From positions 1 through 40,794 of the forward strand of contig NZ_FOCE01000016.1 in NCBI RefSeq assembly GCF_900110025.1: a stretch of 40,794 bases of DNA, given 5' to 3'. Under the pieces are notes generated by a model that was given only the letters and a program-made list of their open reading frames with translations, was not told where the DNA came from and did not search any database. A program made the translations under genes and the position numbers. Positions 9,295-18,171 of the stretch are shown one piece after another; positions within the stretch are counted from its first letter, which is position 1; every line of letters begins with the position of its first letter. This DNA is from Gemmobacter aquatilis (lineage in GTDB: Bacteria; Pseudomonadota; Alphaproteobacteria; Rhodobacterales; Rhodobacteraceae).

Positions 9295-11118
9295 ATGTTC
9301 GCTGATGTCCCCCCGCCGCGCACGATCACGCTGCAATCCCTGCTCTGGCCGGAGCATGGCATCTCGACCGAGCGCGATGTCTATATGCGCCTGCATGGCG
9401 ATGCCGTCTGGTCGGATCAGCCCAACGAGATCTGGCTCGAGGAAGGCGGCGTGGCCGAATTCAACACTGCCTTCAACATGTTCAACCTCGGCAAATGGCA
9501 GCGCCATTGCGCGCTGGAGGATCTGCGGCTGGTGCTGGAAGGCGCGGGCCGGTTCGAGCTGGTGGTGTTCCAGGCCATTGACGGGCGGTCCTGGGAACGG
9601 CTGGTCAACCGCATCGTCACGCTGGAACAGGGCGTGCCGGTCGAGGCTGACCTGTCGCATTTCGCGCGCACCGATCTGAACTGCGTCTGTTTCTTCTCGC
9701 TGCGCGCGCTGGAGGATGGCGGGCGGCTGTGGAATGCCTCCTGGATCTCGGCCCAGGCGCCACAGCGCCTGCCCCGGCTCGCCGCCTCGATCACCACCTT
9801 CAAGCGCGAGGCGGCGGTGCGCGTCAGCGTGGCGCGGTTTGAAGCCTTCATGGCGCAGACCCCGCTGGCGCCCTGGCTGCATCTGCTGGTGGTCGATAAC
9901 GGCCAGAGCGCGGGCATCGAACCCTCTGCCCATGTGACACCCGTGCTCAACGAAAACCTCGGCGGCTCGGGGGGCTTTGCCCGCGGCCTGATCGAGGCCG
10001 AGCGGCGCGGTGCCACGCATTGCCTGTTCATGGATGACGATGCCTCGATCCACATGCCCGCGATCGAGCGGACCTGGGCCTTCCTCGCCTATGCCACCGA
10101 TCCGGCCACCGCGGTGGCGGGGGGGCTGCTGTCGTCACGTCACCGCTGGGCGATCTGGGAAAACGGCGCGCTGTTCAACCAGTTCTGCCAGCCGCAATAC
10201 ATGGGCACCGACCTGCGCGACGCCGGCCAGTCCATGCAGATGGAATATCGGTCCACCGCCCGCACCGCGCCGAATTTCTATGGCGGCTGGTGGTTCTTTG
10301 CCTTCCCGATCGCCCATGCCGCCCACCGCCCCTTCCCGTTCTTCGTGCGGGGCGATGATGTCAGCTTTTCGCTGGCCAATGATTTCAACATCGTCACCCT
10401 GCCCGGCGTCGTCTCCAGCCAGGACGAGGATTTTTCGGCCAAGGAATCGCCGCTGACGGTCTATCTCGACCTGCGCAGCCATATGGTGCACCATCTGGCC
10501 CTGCCCGCGATGGATCTGGGCACCAGGGGCACGCTGAAAATTCCGGTGTTCTTCTTCCTGCGTAGCCTGCTGCAATGCCAATACGAGACGATCATGGCGC
10601 AGAACCTCGCTTTCGAGGATGTGCTGCGCGGCCCGGCCTTCTTTGCCGAGAACGCCGATATGGCACAGCGTCGGGCCGAGATCGGCAAGCTGCGCAAGGA
10701 TGAGATGTGGAAGAAACTGACCGGCCCTGCCCCGGTCGCCCGCTACCGCTTCAACCCACACGACCACCGGACCCGCCTGCTGATGAAGATCTCCATAAAC
10801 GGCCATCTGCTGCCGTTCTTCCGCAGCTATGGCAACCGGCTGGTGCTGCAGGCCGATCAGCGTGGCCATATCCGCGAGACCTGGGGCGCGGCCGAGATCA
10901 CCTATCTCAACACGTCGGGCCAGTATTTCACCGTGCGCCATTCCAAGCGGGCCGCCCTGCGCGAGGGCTGGCGCTTCCTGCGCAATGCGCTGACCTTCCT
11001 GCGGCACTATCCGCAGATCAAGGCGGCATGGCGCAAAGGCTATGAGGATCTGGCGACCACCGGCTTCTGGGAAAAGCGGCTCGATCTGGAACCGCAGGCG
11101 CAGCAGGCCGCAGAATAG
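9295..11118 (+). CDS. Glycosyltransferase, GlfT2-like (galactofuranosyltransferase family)
   Basis: A 607-residue protein with the layout of GlfT2-type galactofuranosyltransferases: an N-terminal beta-sandwich (about 10-150), then a GT-A domain starting LAASITTFKR (about 162). The metal-binding DDD is at 247-249 (FMDDDAS), after NENLGGSGGFARG. A later VRGDDVSFSL near residue 352 corresponds to the acidic catalytic region. The C-terminal part is helical. The ATG at 9295 has GGAG upstream and matches the family's N-terminus; the upstream open frame overlaps the previous gene. Galactofuranose transfer is an inference, since no UDP-galactopyranose mutase gene lies in the window. It is flanked on both sides by related sulfotransferases. 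Confidence 0.8.
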   Translation: MFADVPPPRTITLQSLLWPEHGISTERDVYMRLHGDAVWSDQPNEIWLEEGGVAEFNTAFNMFNLGKWQRHCALEDLRLVLEGAGRFELVVFQAIDGRSWERLVNRIVTLEQGVPVEADLSHFARTDLNCVCFFSLRALEDGGRLWNASWISAQAPQRLPRLAASITTFKREAAVRVSVARFEAFMAQTPLAPWLHLLVVDNGQSAGIEPSAHVTPVLNENLGGSGGFARGLIEAERRGATHCLFMDDDASIHMPAIERTWAFLAYATDPATAVAGGLLSSRHRWAIWENGALFNQFCQPQYMGTDLRDAGQSMQMEYRSTARTAPNFYGGWWFFAFPIAHAAHRPFPFFVRGDDVSFSLANDFNIVTLPGVVSSQDEDFSAKESPLTVYLDLRSHMVHHLALPAMDLGTRGTLKIPVFFFLRSLLQCQYETIMAQNLAFEDVLRGPAFFAENADMAQRRAEIGKLRKDEMWKKLTGPAPVARYRFNPHDHRTRLLMKISINGHLLPFFRSYGNRLVLQADQRGHIRETWGAAEITYLNTSGQYFTVRHSKRAALREGWRFLRNALTFLRHYPQIKAAWRKGYEDLATTGFWEKRLDLEPQAQQAAE

Positions 11119-11143
11119 GCGCTGCCGGTTTTCCCGGCAGCGC
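11119..11143. terminator. Bidirectional terminator hairpin
   Basis: A perfect 10-bp stem (GCGCTGCCGG / CCGGCAGCGC) with a 5-nt TTTTC loop starts at the base after the glycosyltransferase stop. It sits in the 31-bp gap between two convergent genes, so it can serve both strands. Confidence 0.75.
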
Positions 11144-11149
11144 GGCGCC

Positions 11150-12487
11150 TCAGGCTTCGGCGGCCTTCAGGCGGCGCTTGCCGCCAACCGCTTTCTTGCC
11201 CTTGCCCGCCTTGCCACCCCCGGCCTTGCGGCCCCCCGGCTTGCCCTCCGCAGTCTGAACAGCGCCCGCCTGAACACTGGCCGCCTGCGCCCCGGCGCGC
11301 TTCAGGCCCGCTTTCCTTCCGGCCTTCGGCCCGGCGCCAGCCCGTTTCGCGCCCTTCTTCCCGCCCTTACGGCGCGGTGCGACGGGCATCCCGTCCGCCC
11401 CCAGCACGCCCGAGACGCGGCGCTCCAGCATGAAGCTGCGCCAGCCATCGCTGTCCTTGTGCAGCATATCGGCCAGAAGCTCGGCCAGGATCGAGACATG
11501 GCGCAGCTCTTCGGGCGAGAAATGGTCGGCAGGCTCCATGGATTGCGGCTCTGACACCGCCAGATCCACCGCGCGGTCCAGCTCGCGCTCCATCACCGGG
11601 GTCGAAGCAAAGATCCCGGCATCCAGCGCGCGGGCATCCTCCAGATAGGCCTGTCGCGCCCCTTCGGCCAGACCGCGCGGCAGCGCAAGCTTCGTGCCCG
11701 CCCCGCTGCGCCGGCTCTGCGCCAGCGCCATAGCCAGCGTCCAACCCATGGCATGGCGCAGCGGGCGGGCATGGGCCTTCAGATGGGCCTGGATATGCCG
11801 CAGCATCACCAGATCCTCCAGGCAGAGCGATTCATTCGCCGACCCGCCGTCGCGCACGGTGATCTGCGCCTGCGGCCCAAAGGCCAGACGGGCGAAATCC
11901 TGCACGACCGACCCCGCTTCCATCAGATCGCGCACCATGGGGCGCGCCTGAAACTGCGGGCCGAAAGCGGCGGTCCAGGCCGCCATCTGCGGCGCGTAAA
12001 GCAGCCGTCCATTGGCGATCTGCCGGGTCTGGAACGCCGCCAGCCCATCGGAAAACACCCCCAGTTTCACCTGTTCGGCATAGCTGGACAGCAGGCGCGC
12101 GGCATGGGGGCGCACATAGCAGATCACCGAAGCCTCATCGACCTGCGGCAACAGCGTCGCGCGCAGCACCGCCGCGAAACTGTCCGGCGCCATCCGCTCG
12201 AACTCCTCGCCCGACAGCACGGCGTAATCGAAGCCGCCCGCCTGCAGCCGCGCCGCGATCTCGGCCAGACCCGGCCGACCGGGGGCGCCCTTCAGGGTCT
12301 CCCCGCTTTTGGCATAGGCCTCGAAATGGCGGGGCAGGTAATTGTGGCTCATCTGGCCGGGATAGAGGATCTTTGCCCCCGCCACCTGCACCCGCCCGGT
12401 GGCAAACGCCTCCTGGATCGAGGTGGAGCCGGTCTTGTGATGGCCGATATGGAAGATCAGCTTTGACGGTCTGGAACTGGCGGACAT
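11150..12487 (-). CDS. Sulfotransferase-fold protein with a long Lys/Ala/Gly-rich C-terminal tail
   Basis: A 445-residue protein. The first ~370 residues carry a sulfotransferase-type P-loop, HIGHHKTGSTSIQ (about 12-24), and a 3'-phosphate-like motif, VRPHAARLLSSY. The last ~75 residues are quite different: low-complexity Lys/Arg/Ala/Gly, with no hydrophobic core, resembling histone H1 tails (for example KKGAKRAGAGPKAGRKAG). The tail could bind an acidic polysaccharide, membrane or nucleic acid. It is the third gene of the leftward kpsE-kpsT transcript, 39 bp after kpsT, and is closely related to the 8117-9241 protein. Start ATG at 12487 with GAGAG upstream. The enzymatic role is inferred from fold. 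Confidence 0.75.
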   Translation of the reverse strand: MSASSRPSKLIFHIGHHKTGSTSIQEAFATGRVQVAGAKILYPGQMSHNYLPRHFEAYAKSGETLKGAPGRPGLAEIAARLQAGGFDYAVLSGEEFERMAPDSFAAVLRATLLPQVDEASVICYVRPHAARLLSSYAEQVKLGVFSDGLAAFQTRQIANGRLLYAPQMAAWTAAFGPQFQARPMVRDLMEAGSVVQDFARLAFGPQAQITVRDGGSANESLCLEDLVMLRHIQAHLKAHARPLRHAMGWTLAMALAQSRRSGAGTKLALPRGLAEGARQAYLEDARALDAGIFASTPVMERELDRAVDLAVSEPQSMEPADHFSPEELRHVSILAELLADMLHKDSDGWRSFMLERRVSGVLGADGMPVAPRRKGGKKGAKRAGAGPKAGRKAGLKRAGAQAASVQAGAVQTAEGKPGGRKAGGGKAGKGKKAVGGKRRLKAAEA

Positions 12488-12526
12488 CTCTCAACCCTGT
12501 TTGCAAAATTCATGTGATGCGGCCCC

Positions 12527-13186
12527 TCATCGCACCATCAGCGCCTGATACACCTCGATCGCCTCGTCGAGATCATCGAAATAGGTCAGATGACCCTTTT
12601 CTAGCAGGATGGCGGCATCACAATATTCGCGCAGCTGCGTCAGATCGTGGCTGACGAAGATCGCGCTCGACTGTTTCATGCGTTCCCGGAACACCGCGCT
12701 ACTCTTGCGGCGAAAGCTCGCATCGCCGACGGCCGTGGTCTCGTCCACCAGATAGGTGTCGAAGCGGATGCCCATTGAGGCGCCAAAGGCCAGACGCGAG
12801 CGCATGCCCGAGGAATAGCTGCGCACCGGCATGTGGAAATGTGGCCCCAGCTCGGCGAAATCCTCGACGAAGGCGATCAGGCTTTCGGTATCCACCCCGT
12901 AGACCCGGGCGATGAAGCGGATGTTCTGCGCCCCGGTCAGATCCTTGTGCAGCGACCCGCCCAACCCCACCGGCCAGCTGATCGTGCCATCGGTCACGAT
13001 GCGCCCGCTGTCCGGGCGGATCGTGCCCGCGACCATCTCGAGCAGGGTGGATTTGCCCGCCCCGTTGCGCCCCATCAGCGCCAGCGACTTGCCGGTAGGC
13101 AGGGTGAGGCAGAGATCCTCAACGATCACCTTGCGGTGGTAGTGACCCACCCGGAAGCTCTTGCTGAGATGTTCGAACCGGATCAC
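12527..13186 (-). CDS. kpsT: Capsular polysaccharide ABC transporter, ATP-binding protein
   Basis: A 219-residue nucleotide-binding subunit of an ABC-2 capsule exporter. Walker A is GRNGAGKST (39-47), the signature is YSSGMRS (124-130), Walker B ends YLVDET (145-150), and the H-loop His is at about 180 (FVSHD). The length and the short N-terminus match KpsT/CtrD. The start is GTG at 13186, with AAGG seven bases upstream. It should pair in the inner membrane with the permease encoded at 14786-15643 and with the KpsE-like protein 21 bp upstream. It powers export of polysaccharide to the periplasm. Confidence 0.93.
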   Translation of the reverse strand: MIRFEHLSKSFRVGHYHRKVIVEDLCLTLPTGKSLALMGRNGAGKSTLLEMVAGTIRPDSGRIVTDGTISWPVGLGGSLHKDLTGAQNIRFIARVYGVDTESLIAFVEDFAELGPHFHMPVRSYSSGMRSRLAFGASMGIRFDTYLVDETTAVGDASFRRKSSAVFRERMKQSSAIFVSHDLTQLREYCDAAILLEKGHLTYFDDLDEAIEVYQALMVR

Positions 13187-13207
13187 GCAGGCCTTACCCC
13201 GACCGAC

Positions 13208-14719
13208 TCAACGCCGGTCACGCACGCTGTAATAGATCAGCGCCATGATCGACCACGCCAGCGCGAGGAACATGCCGATCAGCCCGATCATGACGAAGCG
13301 TTGCGGATACTCCGCGACCTGCGGCAAGGTGGGCTTCACATAGGGCGCCAGATACATTGTCTGGCGCGACGCATTGGCGCGCGCCACGTCCAGCGCGGCC
13401 AGAGAGGCGCGGTAGGTTTCCTCGGCAAATTGCAGATCAACCGCCAAGCCTTCGAAAGCGGCAAGCAGCTCGGGGTAGTTCTCGCCGACGGTGCCATTGT
13501 CGTCCGAGGTGGCGAAGGTCTGGCGTTCGGCGGTGATCCGGTCGCGGATCACCTGAATCCGGCGCGCAGCCTGCTCCCGGCGGGGGTCATCATCCTGAGT
13601 GGTGCCCAGCACGATGTCATTTTCGATCAGCGCCTGGGCAAGTTGCTGCTGAAGATTGTTCAGCACGCCCATGCGGCCCTGGATATCGGCTTGGGGATCG
13701 ACGATCTGGGTGCGGGTGCGAAACCGGCTCAGCGCTTCACGCGCGGCCTTGAGCCGGGCAATGGAGGAGGCCAGATCCTCGTTGGCATAGCGCATCGTGT
13801 CGGCACGCGCCTGCACGTTCAGATCATTGATCATGCGCTGGCTTGCGGCGACGATCTCGGTCGCGATGCGCTGCGCATCTTCGGCATTGGGGGCAAGCAC
13901 ATTCAGCTCGATCAGATGGGTTCCCGCGTCATAGGAGATGCGCACGACCCTCCCCCAGTACCACTGCAGATCCTCGATCGTGGCACCAGGCCAGAGCGCG
14001 AACAGCGGATCGGCGGGCCAGTGTTCGGCGTAGATGTCACTCAGCCCGATCCGCTCGTCGATCTGGGCAATGATTTCCTGACTCTGGATGAATTCATACA
14101 GGATATCCGTCTCGGATGACCCACTGGATGCGCCGATCTGCGCCAGACCGCCCAGAAGTTCGGTCGCCGAGGTGGCACCCTCCTCGCGGCGGACGGTGAA
14201 CCCCACGGTCGAGGCATATTGATCCTGCGCTACGCCCCAGAGATAGCCCGCCGAGATCAGGAAGGGCAGGATGACCAGCAGCAGAAAGCTGAGCAGCAGC
14301 CCGCGATGGCGCAGCCGCATCTGCGCGGGCCCGGCGGGGGGATGCACCTCGACGACCGTGGCGGCCTGTTGCCGCCGGCCACGACGGCCGGGCACCAGCG
14401 CCGGAGCGATTTCGGGTTCCGGGTCCGTCGGCAGGGGCTGGGCTTCCTGGACATCGGCGACATCAGCGGCCTGCGGCTCTTTCGCCGACAGCGCATTCTC
14501 ACCGTCCGGCATGGCCTCCTGCAGCTCGTCCTCCACCTCGTTGTCACGCAATGCCCGTCGGGCACGAGGACCGAAGACATTGTTGCCACCCAGACGCCGC
14601 CCGCCGCCCGCCGCCCGCAAGCCAAGTACTCGCCCGCGCCGGGACGCGGGCGTCTCATCACCCGATGACGCCCCGCCTTCGGGTGCCACGGGTAGATTTT
14701 CACTTTCGCTCAACGTCAT
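13208..14719 (-). CDS. kpsE: Capsule polysaccharide export inner-membrane protein (KpsE/CtrB-like, Wzz-type)
   Basis: A 503-residue protein of the polysaccharide co-polymerase type that couples the ABC exporter to the outer-membrane channel. Membrane segments lie at about 140-163 and 475-497, with a periplasmic domain between them containing a long coiled coil. Before the first membrane segment is an unusually long (~138 residue) cytoplasmic region, acidic and Pro/Ala/Gly-rich, probably disordered; typical KpsE proteins have much shorter N-termini. The frame stays open to 15691, but that part overlaps kpsM antisense and is not protein-like, so the ATG at 14719 (MTLSESENLP) was chosen. It is divergent from kpsM across 66 bp and followed by kpsT. 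Confidence 0.88.
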   Translation of the reverse strand: MTLSESENLPVAPEGGASSGDETPASRRGRVLGLRAAGGGRRLGGNNVFGPRARRALRDNEVEDELQEAMPDGENALSAKEPQAADVADVQEAQPLPTDPEPEIAPALVPGRRGRRQQAATVVEVHPPAGPAQMRLRHRGLLLSFLLLVILPFLISAGYLWGVAQDQYASTVGFTVRREEGATSATELLGGLAQIGASSGSSETDILYEFIQSQEIIAQIDERIGLSDIYAEHWPADPLFALWPGATIEDLQWYWGRVVRISYDAGTHLIELNVLAPNAEDAQRIATEIVAASQRMINDLNVQARADTMRYANEDLASSIARLKAAREALSRFRTRTQIVDPQADIQGRMGVLNNLQQQLAQALIENDIVLGTTQDDDPRREQAARRIQVIRDRITAERQTFATSDDNGTVGENYPELLAAFEGLAVDLQFAEETYRASLAALDVARANASRQTMYLAPYVKPTLPQVAEYPQRFVMIGLIGMFLALAWSIMALIYYSVRDRR

Positions 14720-14785
14720 GCCCCAGCAACAACCGATTTGATATCCGTTGCCCCCTTCTACATAATGACACCGCAAAAGACCAGC
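14720..14785. promoter_or_regulatory. Divergent kpsE / kpsM control region
   Basis: The 66 bp between the chosen starts of kpsE (minus) and kpsM (plus) must carry back-to-back promoters for the two halves of one transporter. No strong ribosome site is visible for kpsM, so its start could also be the ATG at 14765 or 14801. No clear promoter hexamers were found. Confidence 0.35.
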
Positions 14786-15643
14786 ATGGTGAACCCGCCG
14801 ATGACTCAGGCCGACAACACTCAGCCTTTCGCTACGCCCGTCCTGCCGGATGCGGCACCGGTATTCCGGGCCGTCCGGCGTTTCGCCACCCTGCGCACGA
14901 TCATCGCCCTGATGCTGCGCGAGATGTCGTCTTCTTTCGGTCGGACGCCGGGCGGCTATGTCTGGGCCGTGGTCGAGCCGCTGGGCGCGATCATCATCCT
15001 TGCCGTGATGTTCTCGGTCATCGCCCGGCATCCGCCGCTCGGCACCAATTTCCTGCTGTTCTACGCCACGGGCTTCCTGCCGTTTTCCCTGTATCAGGAT
15101 GTCTCCACCAGCGTTACGCGCTGCCTCAGCTACTCCCGGCCACTTCTGGGCTATCCGGCAGTCACCTGGATGGATGCGCTGCTGGCCCGCTTCATCCTGA
15201 ACACGCTGACCACGCTGATGGTTAGCTATATCCTGCTGACCGGCATCATCATGCTGTTCGAAACCGGCAGCGTGATCAGGATCGGCCCGATTCTGGCCTC
15301 CATGACGATGAGCGCGCTGATCGGCCTTGGCGTCGGCGCCATAAACTGCGCCCTCATCGGGCTGTTCCAGACCTGGGGACAGATCTGGTCGATCGCCTCG
15401 AAGCCGCTGTTCATCGTCTCCGGGGTTTTCATGTTGATCGACGACATGCCTCCGACAGTGCGGGAACTGATGCTGTACAACCCCCTGATCCATGCGACGG
15501 GGGAAATGCGGCATGGCTTCTACCCAATGTACACCGCCGATTACGTCAGCTACACTTATGTCTTCACCGTGGCTCTGGGGATGATCGCCTTCGGCTTCAT
15601 CCTTCTGGGGCGCTACTATCGAGAAATTCTCTCCGGCGAATGA
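14786..15643 (+). CDS. kpsM: Capsular polysaccharide ABC transporter, permease
   Basis: About 285 residues, an ABC-2 type membrane subunit with six predicted hydrophobic segments. The family sequence LREMSSSFGRTPGGYVWAVV precedes the first segment, and NPLIHATGEMRHGFYP matches the conserved NPLVH...E..R region of KpsM. It forms the channel through which polysaccharide crosses the inner membrane. Unlike the common kpsMT order, it is divergent from the kpsE-kpsT pair. Its start is uncertain (ATG at 14765, 14786 or 14801); 14786 is a compromise with a weak AAAGA upstream. The rhamnose operon begins 72 bp downstream on the same strand. Confidence 0.9.
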   Translation: MVNPPMTQADNTQPFATPVLPDAAPVFRAVRRFATLRTIIALMLREMSSSFGRTPGGYVWAVVEPLGAIIILAVMFSVIARHPPLGTNFLLFYATGFLPFSLYQDVSTSVTRCLSYSRPLLGYPAVTWMDALLARFILNTLTTLMVSYILLTGIIMLFETGSVIRIGPILASMTMSALIGLGVGAINCALIGLFQTWGQIWSIASKPLFIVSGVFMLIDDMPPTVRELMLYNPLIHATGEMRHGFYPMYTADYVSYTYVFTVALGMIAFGFILLGRYYREILSGE

Positions 15644-15715
15644 CGCGCAAGCGCCATAGCTTTGCCATGCTGATCGGCGCAAAACTGCCATCAGCCCCAG
15701 CTACGGGAGAGCAAG

Positions 15716-16282
15716 ATGCAGATCGAAACAACCGCCCTGCCCGGCGTGGTGATCCTGACCCCGGCGCGCTTTGGCGATGCCCGCGGCTTCTTTGCCGAAA
15801 GCTGGAACCGCAAGCGCATGGCCGAGGCCGGGTTGGACATCGACTTCGTGCAGGACAACCACTCGCTTTCCACCCGCATCGGCACGGTGCGGGGCCTGCA
15901 TTTCCAGCCGCCCCCCCATGCACAGGCGAAACTGGTGCGCTGCGGCCACGGGCGGCTGTGGGATGTGGCGGTGGATATCCGCGCCGGATCGCCGACCTAT
16001 GGGCGCTGGGTGGGGGTGGAGCTTTCGGCGGAAAACGGGCGGCAATTGCTGATCCCGGCAGGCTTCGCGCATGGCTTCGTGACGCGCGAGGCGGATACCG
16101 AGATCGTCTACAAATGCAGCGATTACTACGCACCCGACTGTGATGGCGGCATCCGCTGGGATGACCCGGCGCTCGGCATCGACTGGGGGCTGGGGGGGCT
16201 GGCCCCCGTGCTGTCCGACAAGGACGCCAAGGCGCCGCTGCTGGCCGATCTGGCCAATCCGTTTGTCTGGGGGGCGGCATGA
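15716..16282 (+). CDS. rfbC: dTDP-4-dehydrorhamnose 3,5-epimerase
   Basis: A 188-residue cupin-fold enzyme, the third step of dTDP-L-rhamnose synthesis (epimerises C3 and C5). The catalytic His62 is in VRGLHFQ, Lys72 in QAKLVRC, and a Tyr lies in CSDYYAP (about 137-138). The length is typical. A GGGAGAG ribosome site precedes the ATG. It is first in the rfbCBDA operon, and its stop overlaps the start of rfbB (ATGA at 16279-16282), implying translational coupling. Confidence 0.96.
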   Translation: MQIETTALPGVVILTPARFGDARGFFAESWNRKRMAEAGLDIDFVQDNHSLSTRIGTVRGLHFQPPPHAQAKLVRCGHGRLWDVAVDIRAGSPTYGRWVGVELSAENGRQLLIPAGFAHGFVTREADTEIVYKCSDYYAPDCDGGIRWDDPALGIDWGLGGLAPVLSDKDAKAPLLADLANPFVWGAA

Positions 16283-17325
16283 AGATTCTGGTCACCGGGG
16301 GCGCGGGCTTCATCGGCTCGGCGGTAGTGCGGCTGGCGGTGGGGCGCGGGCATCAGGTGGTGAACCTCGATTGCCTGACCTATGCCGCCTGTCTGGAGAA
16401 TGTGAAAAGCGTCTCTGACAACGCCCTTTATGCCTTTGAACAGGCCGATATCCGCGACCGTCCGGCATTGGACCGGATCTTGGCGCAGCATCAGCCCGAT
16501 GCGGTGATGCATCTGGCCGCCGAAAGCCATGTGGATCGCTCGATCGACGGGCCTGCGGATTTCATCGAAACCAACATCACCGGCACCTTCAACCTGCTGG
16601 AGGCCGCGCGCAGCTACTGGGCCGCAGCGGGCAAGCCCGAAGGGTTCCGCTTTCACCATATTTCCACCGATGAAGTGTTCGGCTCCCTGCCGAACGATCC
16701 TTCGGTCAAGTTCACCGAAGATACGCCCTATGACCCGCGCAGCCCCTATTCCGCCTCGAAGGCCGCAAGCGACCATCTGGTGCGCGCCTGGGGGGAAACC
16801 TACGGCCTGCCGGTGGTGCTGACCAATTGTTCCAACAATTACGGCCCCTACCATTTCCCCGAAAAGCTGATCCCGGTGGTGATCCTGAACGCGCTGGCAG
16901 GCAGGCCGATCCCGGTTTACGGCGCGGGCGAAAACGTGCGCGACTGGCTTTATGTCGAAGACCACGCCGAAGCGTTGCTGCTGGTGCTGGAGCGCGGGCA
17001 ACTGGGCCGCAGCTACAATATCGGCGGCGAGAACGAGCGCCGGAACATCAACCTCGTGCGCATGATCTGCGCGATATTAGACTCTAAACGGCCCAAAGCC
17101 ACACCTTATGCCGATCAGATCACCTTCGTGACCGACCGGCCCGGCCATGATGCCCGCTATGCCATCGACCCCACGCGCATCCGCGCCGAACTGGGCTGGC
17201 GGCCCTCGGTCACGGTCGAGGAAGGGCTGGCGCGCACGGTGCAATGGTATCTCGACAACGAGGCGTGGTGGCGCCCCCTGCAGGCGCGGGCGGGCGTGGG
17301 CGAACGGCTGGGGGTGAAGGCATGA
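16279..17325 (+). CDS. rfbB: dTDP-glucose 4,6-dehydratase
   Basis: A 348-residue SDR enzyme performing the second step of dTDP-L-rhamnose synthesis. The NAD-binding TGGAGFIGS is at residues 6-14, the catalytic Thr130-Asp131-Glu132 in STDEVFG, and the Tyr157/Lys161 pair in [19 protein letters not shown] follows as in the family. The start overlaps the rfbC stop and the stop overlaps the rfbD start, both by 4 bp. Confidence 0.97.
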   Translation: MKILVTGGAGFIGSAVVRLAVGRGHQVVNLDCLTYAACLENVKSVSDNALYAFEQADIRDRPALDRILAQHQPDAVMHLAAESHVDRSIDGPADFIETNITGTFNLLEAARSYWAAAGKPEGFRFHHISTDEVFGSLPNDPSVKFTEDTPYDPRSPYSASKAASDHLVRAWGETYGLPVVLTNCSNNYGPYHFPEKLIPVVILNALAGRPIPVYGAGENVRDWLYVEDHAEALLLVLERGQLGRSYNIGGENERRNINLVRMICAILDSKRPKATPYADQITFVTDRPGHDARYAIDPTRIRAELGWRPSVTVEEGLARTVQWYLDNEAWWRPLQARAGVGERLGVKA

Positions 17326-18170
17326 AGCTGCTGGTTTTCGGGCAAACCGGGCAGGTGGCGCGCGAATTGCAGCGGGCCGCCCCCGAGGCCCGCTATCTGG
17401 GCCGCGATCACGCCGATCTGACCAACCCCGCCGCCTGTGCCGCCGCCATACGAGCCAGCGGCGCGCAGGCGGTGATCAATGCCGCCGCCTATACCGCGGT
17501 GGACCGGGCCGAAAGCGATACAGCAACCGCGCAGCTGGTGAATGGCGACAGCCCCGGGGGCATGGCGCAGGCCTGTGCGGCGCAGGGCATCCCCTTCCTG
17601 CATGTCTCGACCGATTATGTCTTTGATGGCACGGGCACCGCGCCGTGGCGGCCCGAAGACCCGACAGCGCCGATCAATGTCTATGGCCGCACCAAACTGG
17701 CGGGCGAGGCGGCGGTGCGGACCTCGGGGGCGCGGCATGTGATCCTGCGCACCTCCTGGGTATTTTCGGCCCATGGCGCGAATTTCGTCAAGACCATGCT
17801 GCGTCTGGGCGCCGAGCGGTCCCACCTGCGCGTCGTCGCTGATCAGATCGGCGGGCCGACCCCGGCTAAAGGCATCGCCGCCACGCTGCTGACGCTGGCC
17901 GCGGCCCTGCGTGATGGCGCGACGGGCGGCACGCATCACTATGCCGGTGTGCCCGAAACAAGCTGGTCCTGTTTCGCGCGCGAAACATTTGCGCAAGCCG
18001 GGATGGATGTCACGGTCGAGGATATCCCGACCGAGGCCTACCCCACCCCGGCGCGGCGGCCGCTGAATTCCCGGCTCGATTGTGCCGCATTGGCGACGGA
18101 TTTCGGCATTACGCCCCCAGACTGGCGGGCCGGTCTGGCCGAGGTGATTGGCGAGTTGAAAGGGGCCTGA
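17322..18170 (+). CDS. rfbD: dTDP-4-dehydrorhamnose reductase
   Basis: A 282-residue SDR enzyme that makes the final product, dTDP-L-rhamnose, with NAD(P)H. Visible are the GQTGQVA nucleotide loop (7-13), STDYVFDG (96-103) and YGRTK (Tyr121/Lys125). The ATG at 17322 overlaps the rfbB stop by 4 bp; the upstream open frame lies within rfbB. Codons 217-222 (Cys-Phe-Ala-Arg-Glu-Thr) are exactly the 18-bp palindrome found after parA, so this gene appears to contain a partition site. Three of those six codons (TGT, ACA and, next to them, TTT) are unusual choices for this GC-rich region. Confidence 0.95.
   Translation: MKLLVFGQTGQVARELQRAAPEARYLGRDHADLTNPAACAAAIRASGAQAVINAAAYTAVDRAESDTATAQLVNGDSPGGMAQACAAQGIPFLHVSTDYVFDGTGTAPWRPEDPTAPINVYGRTKLAGEAAVRTSGARHVILRTSWVFSAHGANFVKTMLRLGAERSHLRVVADQIGGPTPAKGIAATLLTLAAALRDGATGGTHHYAGVPETSWSCFARETFAQAGMDVTVEDIPTEAYPTPARRPLNSRLDCAALATDFGITPPDWRAGLAEVIGELKGA
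17970..17987. other. parS: Second parS-like palindrome, inside rfbD
   Basis: TGTTTCGCGCGCGAAACA, a perfect 18-bp palindrome identical to the one following parA at 24214-24231, 6.2 kb away. It occupies exactly six in-frame codons of rfbD. The half-sites TGTTTC/GAAACA equal those of the canonical chromosomal parS, with a 6-bp GCGCGC centre instead of ACGT. Part of the coding sequence (Phe-Ala-Arg) is normal for the family, so coincidence is not fully excluded. Confidence 0.7.
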
Positions 18171-18171
18171 C

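Noticed and set aside
12833-14119. Open frame of 428 codons on the plus strand
   Set aside because: Antisense to kpsT/kpsE coding sequence; no recognisable domain.
14720-15691. Upstream extension of the kpsE frame on the minus strand
   Set aside because: It is antisense to kpsM, gives Asp/Gln/Arg-rich non-protein-like sequence, and the ATG at 14719 is a better start.
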